Source: Arcobacter vandammei
GTDB lineage: Bacteria; Campylobacterota; Campylobacteria; Campylobacterales; Arcobacteraceae
Direction of reading: 5' to 3'
DNA: 64,000 nucleotides
Assembly (NCBI RefSeq): GCF_016106035.1
Contig: NZ_JADKPZ010000014.1
Span: 1-64,000, forward strand
Shown: positions 48,312-57,656 of the stretch, one piece after another
Layout of the letters: every line of letters starts with the position of its first letter
How positions within the stretch are numbered: the first letter of the stretch is position 1
Position numbers and translations under genes: made by a program
Notes under the pieces: model-generated
What the model saw: the letters and a program-made list of their open reading frames with translations, nothing else
Databases searched by the model: none
What the model was told of the DNA's origin: nothing

Positions 48312-48430
48312 GCAAGAAAATATTAGCCTTATATACCTTAATAAATAATGATAAGATATTTTTATTAAATAATTTCTAAAATATATAAAAATTATTATAT
48401 TATTAGAAAAATTAATCTCTAGGAAATGAT

Positions 48431-49678
48431 ATGAATCTAAATGATTTATTGACATATTTTATACCAACACTTATCTTTAGTTTTTTGATAGGATTGGAAG
48501 TTAGAGCATATATTACAAAGTTTCATGAAAATGATGAGAAGGTATTTTTTGGTACAACAAGAACTTATACTTTTCTAGGAATTTTAGGTTTTATTCTTTA
48601 TGAATTAGAGCCAAATAATTTTTCTATTTTTATAATTGGTTTTATATCAATTACTTTTCTTTATTCAATCTTATTTAAAAAATTGATTGAAAATAACAAA
48701 AATAGTATAGTTTTATATATGGTTTCAATGATAGTTTATAGTTTTGGACCACTTGTAAATTTATATCCACTTTGGCTCTCATCTTTGATTTTTGTTATAT
48801 TGGTATTTTTGCTTAATTCAAAAGATAAACTTATTAATCTAAATTTAAAAATAAATATCTATGAGTTTGAAACTTTTGGAAAGATTTTACTACTTTCAGC
48901 TGTTGTTTTACCGCTTTTACCAAATGACAATAATATTCCATATCTTGGAATATCTTTATACAAAGTTTGGCTTACAGTTGTTGTGATTGCTATTATCTCT
49001 TATATTTCATATATTATTCAAAAATATATTTTCCCATCAAAAGGTATTTTTCTAATGGGACTTTTAGGAGGTCTTTATTCATCAACTGCCACAGTTATTG
49101 TAATATCTAAAAAGGCTTTAAATTTAGAGAAAAATAATATTATAGGTGCTTCTATTTTTGCAGCTATTTTGATGATGTATGTTAGGGTTTTGATTATTTC
49201 ATATATTTTTAATTTTGAAGTTGCAAAAGCTCTTACACCAGCTTTTATAGTTTTAATTTTGGTCTCTTTATCTATAACTTTAGTTTTATATTTTAAATCA
49301 ACAAAACTAGAACATTGTGTTTCATCTCTTGATTCAAATCCCTTGGAGTTAAAAACAGCTTTTGTCTTTGCAATTTTATTTATGTTTACAATGCTTATTA
49401 CAAATCTTGTAATAGAACACTTTGGTATGACAGGATTGAAATTTTTATCAATTCTAGTTGGATTTACAGATATAAATCCTTTTATTTTATCTTTATTAAC
49501 AGCAAAATATAGTGTAACAAATGCAACTATTGTATCTTCAATTCTTGTAGCAATTGGAAGTAATAATATTTTAATCGCTATTTATTCGTTGTTTTTTGGA
49601 AAAGATAAGACAAAGATAGCTGCAACTTTGTTGATTTTATTAGGAATAGTGACTATTTTAGTAGGATTTATTTTATAA
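48431..49678 (+). CDS. MgtC/SapB-type DUF4010 membrane protein
   Basis: A 415-residue protein with about 12 membrane helices. The N-terminal part has the MgtC/SapB-like LIGLEVRAY and FFGTTRTYTFLG segments, the C-terminal half the DUF4010 region (LLGGLYSSTATVIVISKKA). Its role is unknown. It is divergent from modE with the ModE-like palindrome in between, so molybdate control is conceivable. A ribosome site (AGGAAA) precedes the ATG. Confidence 0.8.
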   Translation: MNLNDLLTYFIPTLIFSFLIGLEVRAYITKFHENDEKVFFGTTRTYTFLGILGFILYELEPNNFSIFIIGFISITFLYSILFKKLIENNKNSIVLYMVSMIVYSFGPLVNLYPLWLSSLIFVILVFLLNSKDKLINLNLKINIYEFETFGKILLLSAVVLPLLPNDNNIPYLGISLYKVWLTVVVIAIISYISYIIQKYIFPSKGIFLMGLLGGLYSSTATVIVISKKALNLEKNNIIGASIFAAILMMYVRVLIISYIFNFEVAKALTPAFIVLILVSLSITLVLYFKSTKLEHCVSSLDSNPLELKTAFVFAILFMFTMLITNLVIEHFGMTGLKFLSILVGFTDINPFILSLLTAKYSVTNATIVSSILVAIGSNNILIAIYSLFFGKDKTKIAATLLILLGIVTILVGFIL

Positions 49679-49781
49679 ATTCTACCAAAAGTTACATTTT
49701 GCTTAAAATTTAAATATTAAATTCTAAAACTAATAAAAAATAAATGAAAAACAGATATAATCACAGAAATAAATGAATAAT

Positions 49782-49834
49782 CGATGAGTATAAAACTTAC
49801 AGCAGAAGTTTAACTAAAACACCTATACTCATCG
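49782..49834. other. Two-stem structured element in a convergent intergenic region
   Basis: An 11-base perfect outer stem CGATGAGTATA (49782-49792) / TATACTCATCG (49824-49834) encloses a 6-base inner stem AAACTT/AAGTTT (49793-49798 / 49806-49811) with loop ACAGCAG. It lies between the 3' ends of the DUF4010 and LysR genes. No clear U-run follows, so a plain terminator is doubtful; a small RNA or 3' processing structure is possible. Confidence 0.5.
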
Positions 49835-49857
49835 CTTATTTATATAGTTAAAATCCT

Positions 49858-50685
49858 TTATAAATCTATCTTTTGTAAATAATCACTAATCTTTGGAATA
49901 TTATCTTTTCTACAAATCAAACAAGTTGGAATATTTGCTTCATCTTTTGGTAAAACTGTAATTTTTATATCTTTATCATAACCCATTTTCTTAACTATAC
50001 TTGTAGGAAGCAAAGATTTTCCCATTCCTACTTTTATACAAGATAAAATAGTTTCTAAGTTCCCAAAAGATAAGGTTTTTTCTATAAATATATTTTTCTG
50101 TCTATTATAATTTCTTAAGAATTCATCATAAACACAGCCCTCTTTAAAAGTTAGAGTTACATTTGGACTACTATTTTCATTTGGCTCTAAAATTGCTATC
50201 TCCTCTTCAAATTTTTTTAATATCATTAAACTATCATTTGTTGGCTCTCCACTTATAAAAGCAATATCAACTTTATAATCTAAAATTAATTGCATAATAT
50301 CTTTTGTCGTTCCTGTAAAGAGTTCAAGTTGCATTTTTGGAAAATCTTTGTGAAGTTGAAGTAAAAAAGGAGATATTCTTACAACAGCATTACAATCAGT
50401 TGAGCCAATTTTAAGAGAGTTTATACTCTCATCTTCACATAAACTTGCGATTGAACTCTCCATTTTATGAATTATTTCTAAAGCTTGTGGGTAAAATTTC
50501 TCTCCACTTGAAGTCAAAATAACACCTTTTGGAACTCTATAAAAAAGCTCTAAACCTAAAATCTTCTCAAGCTGTTTTACTCTTGAAGTTACATTTGATT
50601 GAGTACATTTTAGCTCATTTGAAGCTATTGAGATACTTTTATTGTTTGCAACACTTACAAAAACTTTTAATAAATTTAAATCCAT
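49858..50685 (-). CDS. LysR family transcription regulator
   Basis: A 275-residue LysR regulator: N-terminal HTH (ANNKSISIASNELKCTQSNV in part: SIASNELKCTQSNVTSRVKQLE) and periplasmic-binding-like effector domain. The start is the ATG at 50685, preceded by AAGGA; the ORF continues upstream to 50712 without support. It is divergent from an MFS gene; a perfect inverted repeat in the gap is a likely operator, so it probably controls that transporter. Confidence 0.87.
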   Translation of the reverse strand: MDLNLLKVFVSVANNKSISIASNELKCTQSNVTSRVKQLEKILGLELFYRVPKGVILTSSGEKFYPQALEIIHKMESSIASLCEDESINSLKIGSTDCNAVVRISPFLLQLHKDFPKMQLELFTGTTKDIMQLILDYKVDIAFISGEPTNDSLMILKKFEEEIAILEPNENSSPNVTLTFKEGCVYDEFLRNYNRQKNIFIEKTLSFGNLETILSCIKVGMGKSLLPTSIVKKMGYDKDIKITVLPKDEANIPTCLICRKDNIPKISDYLQKIDL

Positions 50686-50716
50686 ATCATTTTTCCTTAT
50701 ATCATCTATCATTATT

Positions 50717-50738
50717 GATTATTTGACATAGAATAATC
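50717..50738. promoter_or_regulatory. LysR-type operator candidate
   Basis: GATTATT-N8-AATAATC, perfect 7-base arms, in the gap between the LysR gene and the divergent MFS gene. Confidence 0.5.
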
Positions 50739-50779
50739 TTTAGTGATATGATACCAAAAAAACTAAGGAAGAGAGTTTT

Positions 50780-51964
50780 ATGAAGTTAGGGTTATTTAAT
50801 AGAAACAATAATATAGCAATCTTAATAGCAGGTATTTTTTCTATAATTATTGGGCTAGGAGTTGCACGATTTGCCTTTACAGGGCTTATCCCTGCTATGC
50901 TTGATGATTATTTGAGTATTAAATTTGTAGGAATTTTAGCCTCTTTAAATTTTGCTGGGTATTTAGCAGGTTCTATTTTTTCAATGTTTGTAAAAGATAT
51001 AAATGTAAAAGTTTATCTATATAGATTTGGAGTTGTTTTAGCTATTTTGACAACTTTTGTTTTAGCTTATAGTGATAACAACACACTTTGGATGATAGCA
51101 AGAGTAATGGCTGGATTTGCAGGAGCTATGTGTTTGATTGTTGGAACAGCAATTGTGATGCAAAAACTAACAATAAAAAGTAAAACAAAAGCTATGGGAA
51201 TTCATTTTAGTGGAATAGGTTTTTCTATTTTAACAACAGATTTAATAGCAAGATTTGTTTTGAGTTTGGACTACTCTTGGAGAGATTCTTGGAGTGTTTT
51301 GGCATTTTTTGCTTTGATTTTATCTTTTTATAGTGTTTATATTTTATCATTTGACAAAGAAGTAAAACAAAATGCAGTGAAAGTAAAATTTGATACTTCT
51401 ATTTTTACACCTTTTGTAATAGTTTTGATTATGGCATATTTTGCTGAAGGTGTTGGATTTGTGGTTCAAGCTACATTTTTACCTGATATTATAAACAATC
51501 TTAAAGGTCTTGAGGGCTATGGAAGTATCACATGGACACTTGTTGGAGTTGCTGGAATTCCCTCTTGTATTATTTGGATGTTATTAGCTCATAAATTTGG
51601 AAGCTCAAATATTATTATAATTGCTCTTTTGCTTCAAGCTATTGGGATTTTAATTCCTGTTTTTAGCTCAGATATTTATCTAAATTTGCTAAGTGGAGTT
51701 TTATATGGTGGAACATTTATTGGACTTGTTGCACTTTTTATGAATTTAGGTGGGCAACTTTCAAAGGGAAATCCTGTTGTTTTAATGGGAGCAATGACTA
51801 GCTCTTATGGAATAGGACAAGTAATAGCACCACTTTATAGTGTTTATTTTATTGAAAAATATGGAAGTTATGATTATGCACTTATTTTAACAGCTTTTAT
51901 CGTAGTTGGTGGAGCAGTTTTACTTTTAATGGCAAAAAAATTTGAGCCAAAAGATATAGATTAA
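50780..51964 (+). CDS. YbfB/YjiJ family MFS transporter
   Basis: A 394-residue 12-helix MFS protein. The start IIGLGVARFAFTGLIPAML is typical of the YbfB/YjiJ family, and the long glycine-rich second half fits. The substrate is unknown. Ribosome site AAGGAAGAG. It is divergent from the LysR gene, a usual regulator-target pair. Confidence 0.85.
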   Translation: MKLGLFNRNNNIAILIAGIFSIIIGLGVARFAFTGLIPAMLDDYLSIKFVGILASLNFAGYLAGSIFSMFVKDINVKVYLYRFGVVLAILTTFVLAYSDNNTLWMIARVMAGFAGAMCLIVGTAIVMQKLTIKSKTKAMGIHFSGIGFSILTTDLIARFVLSLDYSWRDSWSVLAFFALILSFYSVYILSFDKEVKQNAVKVKFDTSIFTPFVIVLIMAYFAEGVGFVVQATFLPDIINNLKGLEGYGSITWTLVGVAGIPSCIIWMLLAHKFGSSNIIIIALLLQAIGILIPVFSSDIYLNLLSGVLYGGTFIGLVALFMNLGGQLSKGNPVVLMGAMTSSYGIGQVIAPLYSVYFIEKYGSYDYALILTAFIVVGGAVLLLMAKKFEPKDID

Positions 51965-51978
51965 AATCTATATCTTTT
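51949..51978. terminator. Convergent terminator hairpin
   Basis: Fourteen-base perfect arms AAAAGATATAGATT and AATCTATATCTTTT around AA, covering the ends of the MFS and hemerythrin genes. Confidence 0.7.
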
Positions 51979-52418
51979 TACATCATAGAGCAAGGACTCA
52001 TTCCTGTTTGGAAAAATCTTGCAGTTACAGTATCCATACTTCTAATATGATTTACAAGCCAGTTTACTAAATCATATTCTATATAAGTTTTTAAAGAAAC
52101 AATATCTCTTTTTGCTTCAAATTCATTCCAAACAGATTTTATTTCATTTAAATTATTATCGTGTTCACCTTTATGAAAAGGATAAGCAAAAAAACCTCTT
52201 TTTTGCATCTCCTCTTCTTCTATTGCAAAGTGCTTTATAGTATGATTTACCCAAACTGTATAAGAAGATTTTAGATTTTCATAGTTTTCATTTGAAGAAT
52301 TTTTCTCAAACTCTTCAATATCTTCATAGATTTTATTTATCAAATCAACATCTTCAAAGTGAGTTACATTCATAAACTCTTCTGCTACAAGTGGCAAATT
52401 ATTTTTATCTATTAGCAT
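51978..52418 (-). CDS. Hemerythrin-like di-iron protein
   Basis: A 146-residue four-helix protein with hemerythrin-type ligands: HFEDVDLI early, HTIKHFAIEEEEM, HKGEHDNN and WLVNHIRSMD. Bacterial hemerythrins bind O2 or protect against oxidative and NO stress. The C-terminus CSMM has a cysteine of no known role. The gene stands alone between the MFS gene and cysA. Confidence 0.85.
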   Translation of the reverse strand: MLIDKNNLPLVAEEFMNVTHFEDVDLINKIYEDIEEFEKNSSNENYENLKSSYTVWVNHTIKHFAIEEEEMQKRGFFAYPFHKGEHDNNLNEIKSVWNEFEAKRDIVSLKTYIEYDLVNWLVNHIRSMDTVTARFFQTGMSPCSMM

Positions 52419-52486
52419 AAATCATCCTTTTATAGTAATAGATGATTATATAAAAAGCTTTTGTAGATTTTATTGATAATAATCAA

Positions 52487-53533
52487 TTAAATTCCTGCTC
52501 CATCTTCAAAGCTTCTTAATTTTCTTGGTCTAATTCCTACAATATCACCTATTTTCAACTGTTTTTCTGCAAAATCATAGTGAGATAATTCTACAAAAAC
52601 CAACTTCTTCTCATCGTCTAATTGTGATAACTCTATTTTTACAAAAGAACCTGCTTGTTGTATATATTTTACTCTTAATTGTAAAATTGCATCATTGTCA
52701 TTTACTGAAACTATCTCCAATTCGTGTGGACGAATAAGATATTTACTATCTTCTTTTGTGCTTATATTTTTTAATACTTCAATATCTCTTGAGTGAAATA
52801 GATTTACATTTCCTAAAAAGTTTATTACAAACTCATTTTTAGGATTGTGGAAAACTTCTTGCGGAGTTCCTATTTGTTCTATTTTTCCTTTTGAGATTAC
52901 AACTATTCTATTTGCAACTTCAAGTGCTTCTTCTTGGTCATGAGTTACTAAAATTGTTGTAATTCCTAACTCTTCTTGAAGCTCTTTTAACCATCTTCTT
53001 AAATCAGATCTTACTTTTGCATCTAATGCACCAAAAGGTTCATCAAGCAATAATACTTTTGGCTCAACTGCCAAAGCTCTAGCTAAGGCAACTCTTTGTC
53101 GCTGTCCACCAGAAAGTTGCCAAGGGAAACGGTTTGCAAAGCCATCAAGTTGAATTAGTTTTAAAAGCTTTGTAACTTTATCTTCAATCTCTTTATTTGA
53201 AAGTCTTTGTTTTTTTGGTTTTACTCTAAGTCCAAAAGCGATATTTTCAAAAACAGTCATATGACGAAAAAGTGCATAGTGTTGAAATACAAAACCAATA
53301 TCTCTATCTCCAATATCTTTTTTTGCAACATTTATATTATTAAATAAAATCTCTCCACTATCAGTTTCATCTACTGTTTCAAGTCCTGCTATCATTCGCA
53401 AAAGTGTTGTTTTTCCGCTTCCAGATGGTCCTAAAAGTGCAAGTAATTCACCCTCAACAATATCTAAATTTATATTTTCTAAGGCAACAAAGTTGCCAAA
53501 ATGTTTTGTTAAATTTTTTACTTCTATTTTCAT
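52487..53533 (-). CDS. cysA: Sulfate/thiosulfate ABC transporter ATPase
   Basis: A 348-residue ABC ATPase: Walker [13 protein letters not shown], signature [14 protein letters not shown], Walker [14 protein letters not shown], His switch VTHDQEE, then a C-terminal TOBE-like domain. The ATPase region is highly CysA-like ([21 protein letters not shown] in parts: [20 protein letters not shown]). It drives sulfate import through CysTW. Last gene of the cysTWA run. Confidence 0.93.
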   Translation of the reverse strand: MKIEVKNLTKHFGNFVALENINLDIVEGELLALLGPSGSGKTTLLRMIAGLETVDETDSGEILFNNINVAKKDIGDRDIGFVFQHYALFRHMTVFENIAFGLRVKPKKQRLSNKEIEDKVTKLLKLIQLDGFANRFPWQLSGGQRQRVALARALAVEPKVLLLDEPFGALDAKVRSDLRRWLKELQEELGITTILVTHDQEEALEVANRIVVISKGKIEQIGTPQEVFHNPKNEFVINFLGNVNLFHSRDIEVLKNISTKEDSKYLIRPHELEIVSVNDNDAILQLRVKYIQQAGSFVKIELSQLDDEKKLVFVELSHYDFAEKQLKIGDIVGIRPRKLRSFEDGAGI

Positions 53534-53566
53534 ATTTACTCTTCATTATCTAATTTATTAAGTTTT

Positions 53567-54412
53567 CTAATTCTTTGCTTTTCTTTGGGCTTTCCACTCT
53601 AAAATATATTTTAAAACTAGAGTTAAAAGTGCCAATATTGCCAAAAGTGTTGAAACTGCAAAAGCTGCAACAAAGTTGTATTCATTGTATAAAATCTCAA
53701 CTTGTAGTGGCATAGTGTTTGTAACTCCTTGAATATGTCCAGAAACTACTGAAACAGCTCCAAACTCTCCCATGGCTCTTGCATTACACAAAATTACTCC
53801 ATAAAGTAATCCCCACTTTATATTTGGCAAAGTTACTTTCCAAAATGTCTGAAATCCACTTGCACCCAAAAGTAAAGCTGCTTGTTCTTCATCATTTCCC
53901 ATCTCTTGCATAAGTGGGATTAACTCTCTTGCAACAAAAGGGAAAGTTACAAAGATAGTTGCAAGTACAATCCCTGGGACTGCAAAAATAATTTGTATAT
54001 CATTTGCAATCAAAAATGAGCCAAACCAACCTTGAGCACCAAAAAGCAAAATATATACAAACCCCGATATTACTGGACTTACAGCAAAAGGTAAATCTAT
54101 TAAAGTTATTAAAAAACTCTTACCAAAAAATGAGTATTTTGCTATTGCCCAAGAAGCACAAACTCCAAAAACAACATTTAAAGGAACTGCAATAGCTGCA
54201 GAGATAAATGTAAGTTTTATAGCACTTAAAATATAAGGGTCATCAAAACTTAAAAAATATGCTTCATAACCTTTTCTAAAAGCTTCTGCAAAAATTGTAA
54301 TCAAAGGAACAACTAACATTATCATTAAAAAAGCTAAAGCTATGAAGATTAAAGTATATTTTACTAATCTTGACTCATTTTGTGAACTCTTTGTATTGCT
54401 TATTGTTTTCAT
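53567..54412 (-). CDS. cysW: Sulfate ABC transporter permease CysW
   Basis: A 281-residue permease with six helices and the EAA coupling loop ([22 protein letters not shown] in parts: [20 protein letters not shown]). The start is the ATG at 54412, preceded by GGAGG and overlapping the cysT stop as ATGA. A longer ORF reading from 54445 runs inside cysT and is rejected as the start. Confidence 0.92.
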   Translation of the reverse strand: MKTISNTKSSQNESRLVKYTLIFIALAFLMIMLVVPLITIFAEAFRKGYEAYFLSFDDPYILSAIKLTFISAAIAVPLNVVFGVCASWAIAKYSFFGKSFLITLIDLPFAVSPVISGFVYILLFGAQGWFGSFLIANDIQIIFAVPGIVLATIFVTFPFVARELIPLMQEMGNDEEQAALLLGASGFQTFWKVTLPNIKWGLLYGVILCNARAMGEFGAVSVVSGHIQGVTNTMPLQVEILYNEYNFVAAFAVSTLLAILALLTLVLKYILEWKAQRKAKN

Positions 54413-55263
54413 ATTGCCTCCATACCTTTTCTTCTTGAACTCCATCTTTGAAGTATGTTTATAAATAGTAACATTACAAAAGAGATTAAAAGCATAACAA
54501 CTGCTATTGCTGTTGCTCCTGCATAATCGTATTGTTCTAGTTTTGTAACTATTAAAAGTGTACTAATCTCTGTTTTAAATGGCATATTTCCAGCTATAAA
54601 AACAACAGAACCATACTCACCTAAAGCTCTAGCAAAAGATAGTGCAAAACCTGTTAAAACTGCTGGAAAAATAGTTGGAAGTATCACCTTATAAAAAGTT
54701 TGCCATCTACTTGCACCCAACGATGCACTAGCTTCTTCTTGTTCTATTTGTATCTCTTCAAGTGCTGGTTGAACTGTTCTCACTACAAAAGGAAGCCCTA
54801 TAAAAATCAGGGCAATTGTAATTCCTATTGGGCTAAAAACTATTTTTACTCCAAGTGGTTCTAAAAACTGCCCAAACCAACCTTGACTTGAATACAAAGT
54901 TGTAAGTGCAATTCCTGAAACAGCTGTTGGAAGTGCAAAAGGTAAATCAACAATTGCATCAAAAACTCTTTTTCCAAAAAATGTATATCGCACCAAACAC
55001 CATGCAACAATCACTCCAAAAATAGTATTTACAAGAGCAGCTACTAAAGAAGTAACAAAAGTAAGTTTATAACTTGCTATTACTCTTTCATTTGTCGTTG
55101 CATTTAAAAAAGTATCAAATCCCATACTAAATGCTTCTGTAAATAGTGCAATTAAAGGAATAATTACAATAATGCTTAGATAGAAAACTGTATATCCCAT
55201 AGTTAATCCAAATCCAGGGATTGATGATTTTGGTCTTTTTATTATTCCAAAATTTAATCTCAT
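54409..55263 (-). CDS. cysT: Sulfate ABC transporter permease CysT
   Basis: A 284-residue permease: six helices, early [16 protein letters not shown], and the EAA loop [20 protein letters not shown] in CysT style. Pairs with CysW to form the sulfate channel. Ribosome site AAGGAG before the ATG. First gene of a separate transcript from the sbp group, since a terminator lies in the gap upstream. Confidence 0.93.
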   Translation of the reverse strand: MRLNFGIIKRPKSSIPGFGLTMGYTVFYLSIIVIIPLIALFTEAFSMGFDTFLNATTNERVIASYKLTFVTSLVAALVNTIFGVIVAWCLVRYTFFGKRVFDAIVDLPFALPTAVSGIALTTLYSSQGWFGQFLEPLGVKIVFSPIGITIALIFIGLPFVVRTVQPALEEIQIEQEEASASLGASRWQTFYKVILPTIFPAVLTGFALSFARALGEYGSVVFIAGNMPFKTEISTLLIVTKLEQYDYAGATAIAVVMLLISFVMLLFINILQRWSSRRKGMEAI

Positions 55264-55294
55264 TTAACTCCTTTTTATTCTAATATACATCTTA

Positions 55295-55364
55295 TTGGTG
55301 AATATTAAAAATTGATAAAAAATAGGCGATTAAAATAATCACCTATTAAGTTGGTGTAATATTA
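55295..55364 (-). promoter_or_regulatory. Repeated TTGGTG-AATATTA motif upstream of cysT
   Basis: TTGGTGAATATTA (55295-55307) and TTGGTGTAATATTA (55351-55364) read on the plus strand flank a terminator hairpin in the cysT upstream gap; a third relative lies upstream of sbp. Read on the minus strand each shows a TAATATT followed by CACCAA, so the motif may overlap a promoter -10 and be a shared operator. Confidence 0.4.
55321..55347 (-). terminator. Terminator after the MOSC gene
   Basis: AATAGGCGATTA and TAATCACCTATT around AAA. It pairs perfectly only as a minus-strand RNA (one G-U), and a T-run follows on that strand. Confidence 0.65.
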
Positions 55365-55434
55365 GCAGAATCTATTTTTTATGTCAATAGTTTATTTTCT
55401 TATATTTTAAATCAAAGACTATAAAAGCAAAAAA

Positions 55435-56136
55435 TTATGTATGATAAAAGCTAAATTGATTATCTTCTTCGCCTAACTCATATCTTTTTTGTAAAGAGTT
55501 TTTAAATTGGTATCCTAACTCTTGACAAGATAAAGCTTTTAAAGTTAATCTTTTATCTAGTTTTGGATTAAGTATTAGTTGATTTAGTTTTTCAATAGTT
55601 AAAGTAGAATTTACCCTACTTTCCAAAAAAACTTCATCATTTTTAGCAATATATCCCTCTTTTAAAACTTTTGCATAAAAGCCAGTAAAACCACTTTCAA
55701 AGATAAATTTTGTCATATTTTTTTGATTTGTATTAAGACTTAGTTTATAGCAAGGTTGTCTTGGTTGTGTGATTTGTACCTTTGTTTCCCCTATTTTTAA
55801 TATATCTCCAATACAAATATCTTTTTCACAAATCTCATCAAGTATTAGATTTTCTCCAAAATATGCCATCTTGTTTAGCTCAAAAATATTATTAAAATGT
55901 GAATTTATTTTTTTGTAAGTTAGTTTTGAAAATAAAAAAAGTGCCTTATTAATTCCACCATGGTGCAATAAATCAGCTTGAAAATCATCTATAAAACCAG
56001 TTTTTGTAAGATATGCTTTTTCTACTGGATATTTTTTGATAGCTGAAACCAACTCCTTTCTTTTTTGGTCTTCAAGTTTTGTTGTGGTAACCACCCCTAT
56101 TTTTACATATAAAACTTTTGATATTTGTGTAGCCAT
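55435..56136 (-). CDS. MOSC domain protein (YiiM-like)
   Basis: A 233-residue protein with a MOSC core: LLHHGGINKALFLF, GENL, and the conserved cysteine in ITQPRQPCYKLS. MOSC domains carry persulfide sulfur to molybdenum cofactor or detoxify N-hydroxylated compounds (YiiM). Placement after a ThiF/MoeB protein and sulfate genes suggests a sulfur-transfer task. It starts 18 bases after the ThiF stop. Confidence 0.83.
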   Translation of the reverse strand: MATQISKVLYVKIGVVTTTKLEDQKRKELVSAIKKYPVEKAYLTKTGFIDDFQADLLHHGGINKALFLFSKLTYKKINSHFNNIFELNKMAYFGENLILDEICEKDICIGDILKIGETKVQITQPRQPCYKLSLNTNQKNMTKFIFESGFTGFYAKVLKEGYIAKNDEVFLESRVNSTLTIEKLNQLILNPKLDKRLTLKALSCQELGYQFKNSLQKRYELGEEDNQFSFYHT

Positions 56137-56154
56137 TTTGTTGTATTTACTTCT

Positions 56155-57288
56155 TTAACTTAAGTCATTTATCCAAGATGTTATTCCACCTCTTAAACTA
56201 TAAAGTTCTCCTTTATATCCAGCTTTTTTTAACTTTAAAATAGCCTCTTTGCTCTTAAGCCCAATAGTGCAAACTATTATAGTTTTTTTTGAATTATCCA
56301 GTAAGTTTATATTTTCTAGCAAAGTAGGAATTTGTATATTTTTTGAATTTTTTATAGCTTTTAAAGCTTCACTTAAATCTTGTCTAATATCGATTATATC
56401 TATATCTTCATTGTTTTCTATAAGAGTTTGTAACTTATTTATACTTATATCTTCAATCGTAAAATTCTCATCAAGATTTTTTAGCCCACAAAACTCTTCA
56501 TAATCTATAAGCTCTTTTATTGTTGCATTTTTACTACAAACAGCACAGTTTTCATCTTTTGTGATTTTATACTCAGAAAATTTCATTTTTAGTGCATTTA
56601 AACTTAGAAGTCTATTTTTTAAACTATGTCCTATATTTAAAAGAAGCTTTATAGTTTCACTTGCTTGAATTGTCCCTATAATTCCTGGTAATACTCCCAA
56701 AACTCCAGCTTCAGAGCAAGATGGAACTTGTCCCGCTTTTGGTGGGTCTTTAAAAATACATCTATAACAAGCTCCATCTTTGTGATTAAATACAGATGTT
56801 TGCCCTTCAAATCTAAAAATTGCACCATAAACAAAGGGTTTATTTAAAAAAACACAAGCATCATTTATCAAATATCTTGTAGGAAAATTATCTGTTCCAT
56901 CTACAACAACATCGTAATCTTTTATGATTTCTAGTGCATTTTGACTTGTTAATCTATCGTTATAGGCTAAAACTTTAATATTTGGATTTAGTGCATTTAT
57001 TTGTGCTTTTGCTGATTCGACTTTTAGATTTCCAATAGTTTTTGTAGAGTGAATAATTTGTCTTTGTAAATTTGATTCATCAACTATATCAAAATCAATT
57101 ATTCCAATAGTTCCAATTCCAACAGCACTTAAATATAGTAAAACAGGAGAACCTAAAGCTCCAGATCCAACAACTAAAACTTTTGAATTTTTAAGTTTTA
57201 GTTGTCCTTCAAGTCCTACTTCTGGCAAGATGAGATGTCTGCTATATCTAGTTATTTCTTCTTGTGAAAGTCTATTGTGTTTTGACAT
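56155..57288 (-). CDS. ThiF/MoeB-type E1-like adenylyltransferase with rhodanese domain
   Basis: A 377-residue fusion. Residues about 1-250 are an E1-like domain: GSGALGSPVLLYLS nucleotide loop, DFDIVDESNLQRQ, and zinc cysteines CYRC and CAVC. From about 285 a rhodanese domain has its active-site cysteine in IIVCTIGLKSKEA. This is the MoeBR/Uba4 layout, which activates and sulfurates the C-terminus of a ubiquitin-like carrier. The partner is presumably the MoaD-like protein encoded directly upstream. Confidence 0.88.
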   Translation of the reverse strand: MSKHNRLSQEEITRYSRHLILPEVGLEGQLKLKNSKVLVVGSGALGSPVLLYLSAVGIGTIGIIDFDIVDESNLQRQIIHSTKTIGNLKVESAKAQINALNPNIKVLAYNDRLTSQNALEIIKDYDVVVDGTDNFPTRYLINDACVFLNKPFVYGAIFRFEGQTSVFNHKDGACYRCIFKDPPKAGQVPSCSEAGVLGVLPGIIGTIQASETIKLLLNIGHSLKNRLLSLNALKMKFSEYKITKDENCAVCSKNATIKELIDYEEFCGLKNLDENFTIEDISINKLQTLIENNEDIDIIDIRQDLSEALKAIKNSKNIQIPTLLENINLLDNSKKTIIVCTIGLKSKEAILKLKKAGYKGELYSLRGGITSWINDLS

Positions 57289-57360
57289 CAGGCACTCCTA
57301 TTTCAAATTTGAATAGAAGAATATCATAAGAGCAATTTAACTTCTCTTTTTAAAATAAAG

Positions 57361-57624
57361 CTATGAAGCTTGAGATAAGATTATCTTGTCATCATCATAA
57401 ACTTTTGTATCAAAATTATCTAAACTATTGATATTTCTTTCGTTTAGATAGATATTTATATAGTTTTTTAGCTTTCCATTATCTGTATAGATATGATTTT
57501 CTAAATCTCTATGCTCTCTTACTAAATTTCCTACAATATCTTTTATATTTTCACCATTTAGCGAAATCTCAAAAATACCATTTGTGTATGTTTTTAAATC
57601 TCTTGTTATATAAACTTTTGCCAT
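57361..57624 (-). CDS. MoaD/ThiS-like ubiquitin-fold protein without C-terminal Gly-Gly
   Basis: An 87-residue protein with the beta-grasp pattern of MoaD/ThiS/CysO (INIYLNERNI, then YDDDKIILS). Sulfur carriers of this family end in Gly-Gly; this one ends ILSQAS, stopping where the diglycine would start in an alignment. No other frame supplies it. It lies between sbp and the ThiF-rhodanese gene, like the HcyS carrier group of Wolinella. Either it works without thiocarboxylate, or it is a defunct or assembly variant. Confidence 0.75.
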   Translation of the reverse strand: MAKVYITRDLKTYTNGIFEISLNGENIKDIVGNLVREHRDLENHIYTDNGKLKNYINIYLNERNINSLDNFDTKVYDDDKIILSQAS

Positions 57625-57656
57625 TTTATAACTCCTTTATAGGAACTTGACTCAAT

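Noticed and set aside
49782-49834. Integron attC site
   Set aside because: Lacks the paired RYYYAAC/GTTRRRY core sites, and there is no integrase or cassette.
54412-54445. Longer cysW start at 54445
   Set aside because: It would lie inside cysT and lacks a ribosome site, whereas ATG 54412 has GGAGG.
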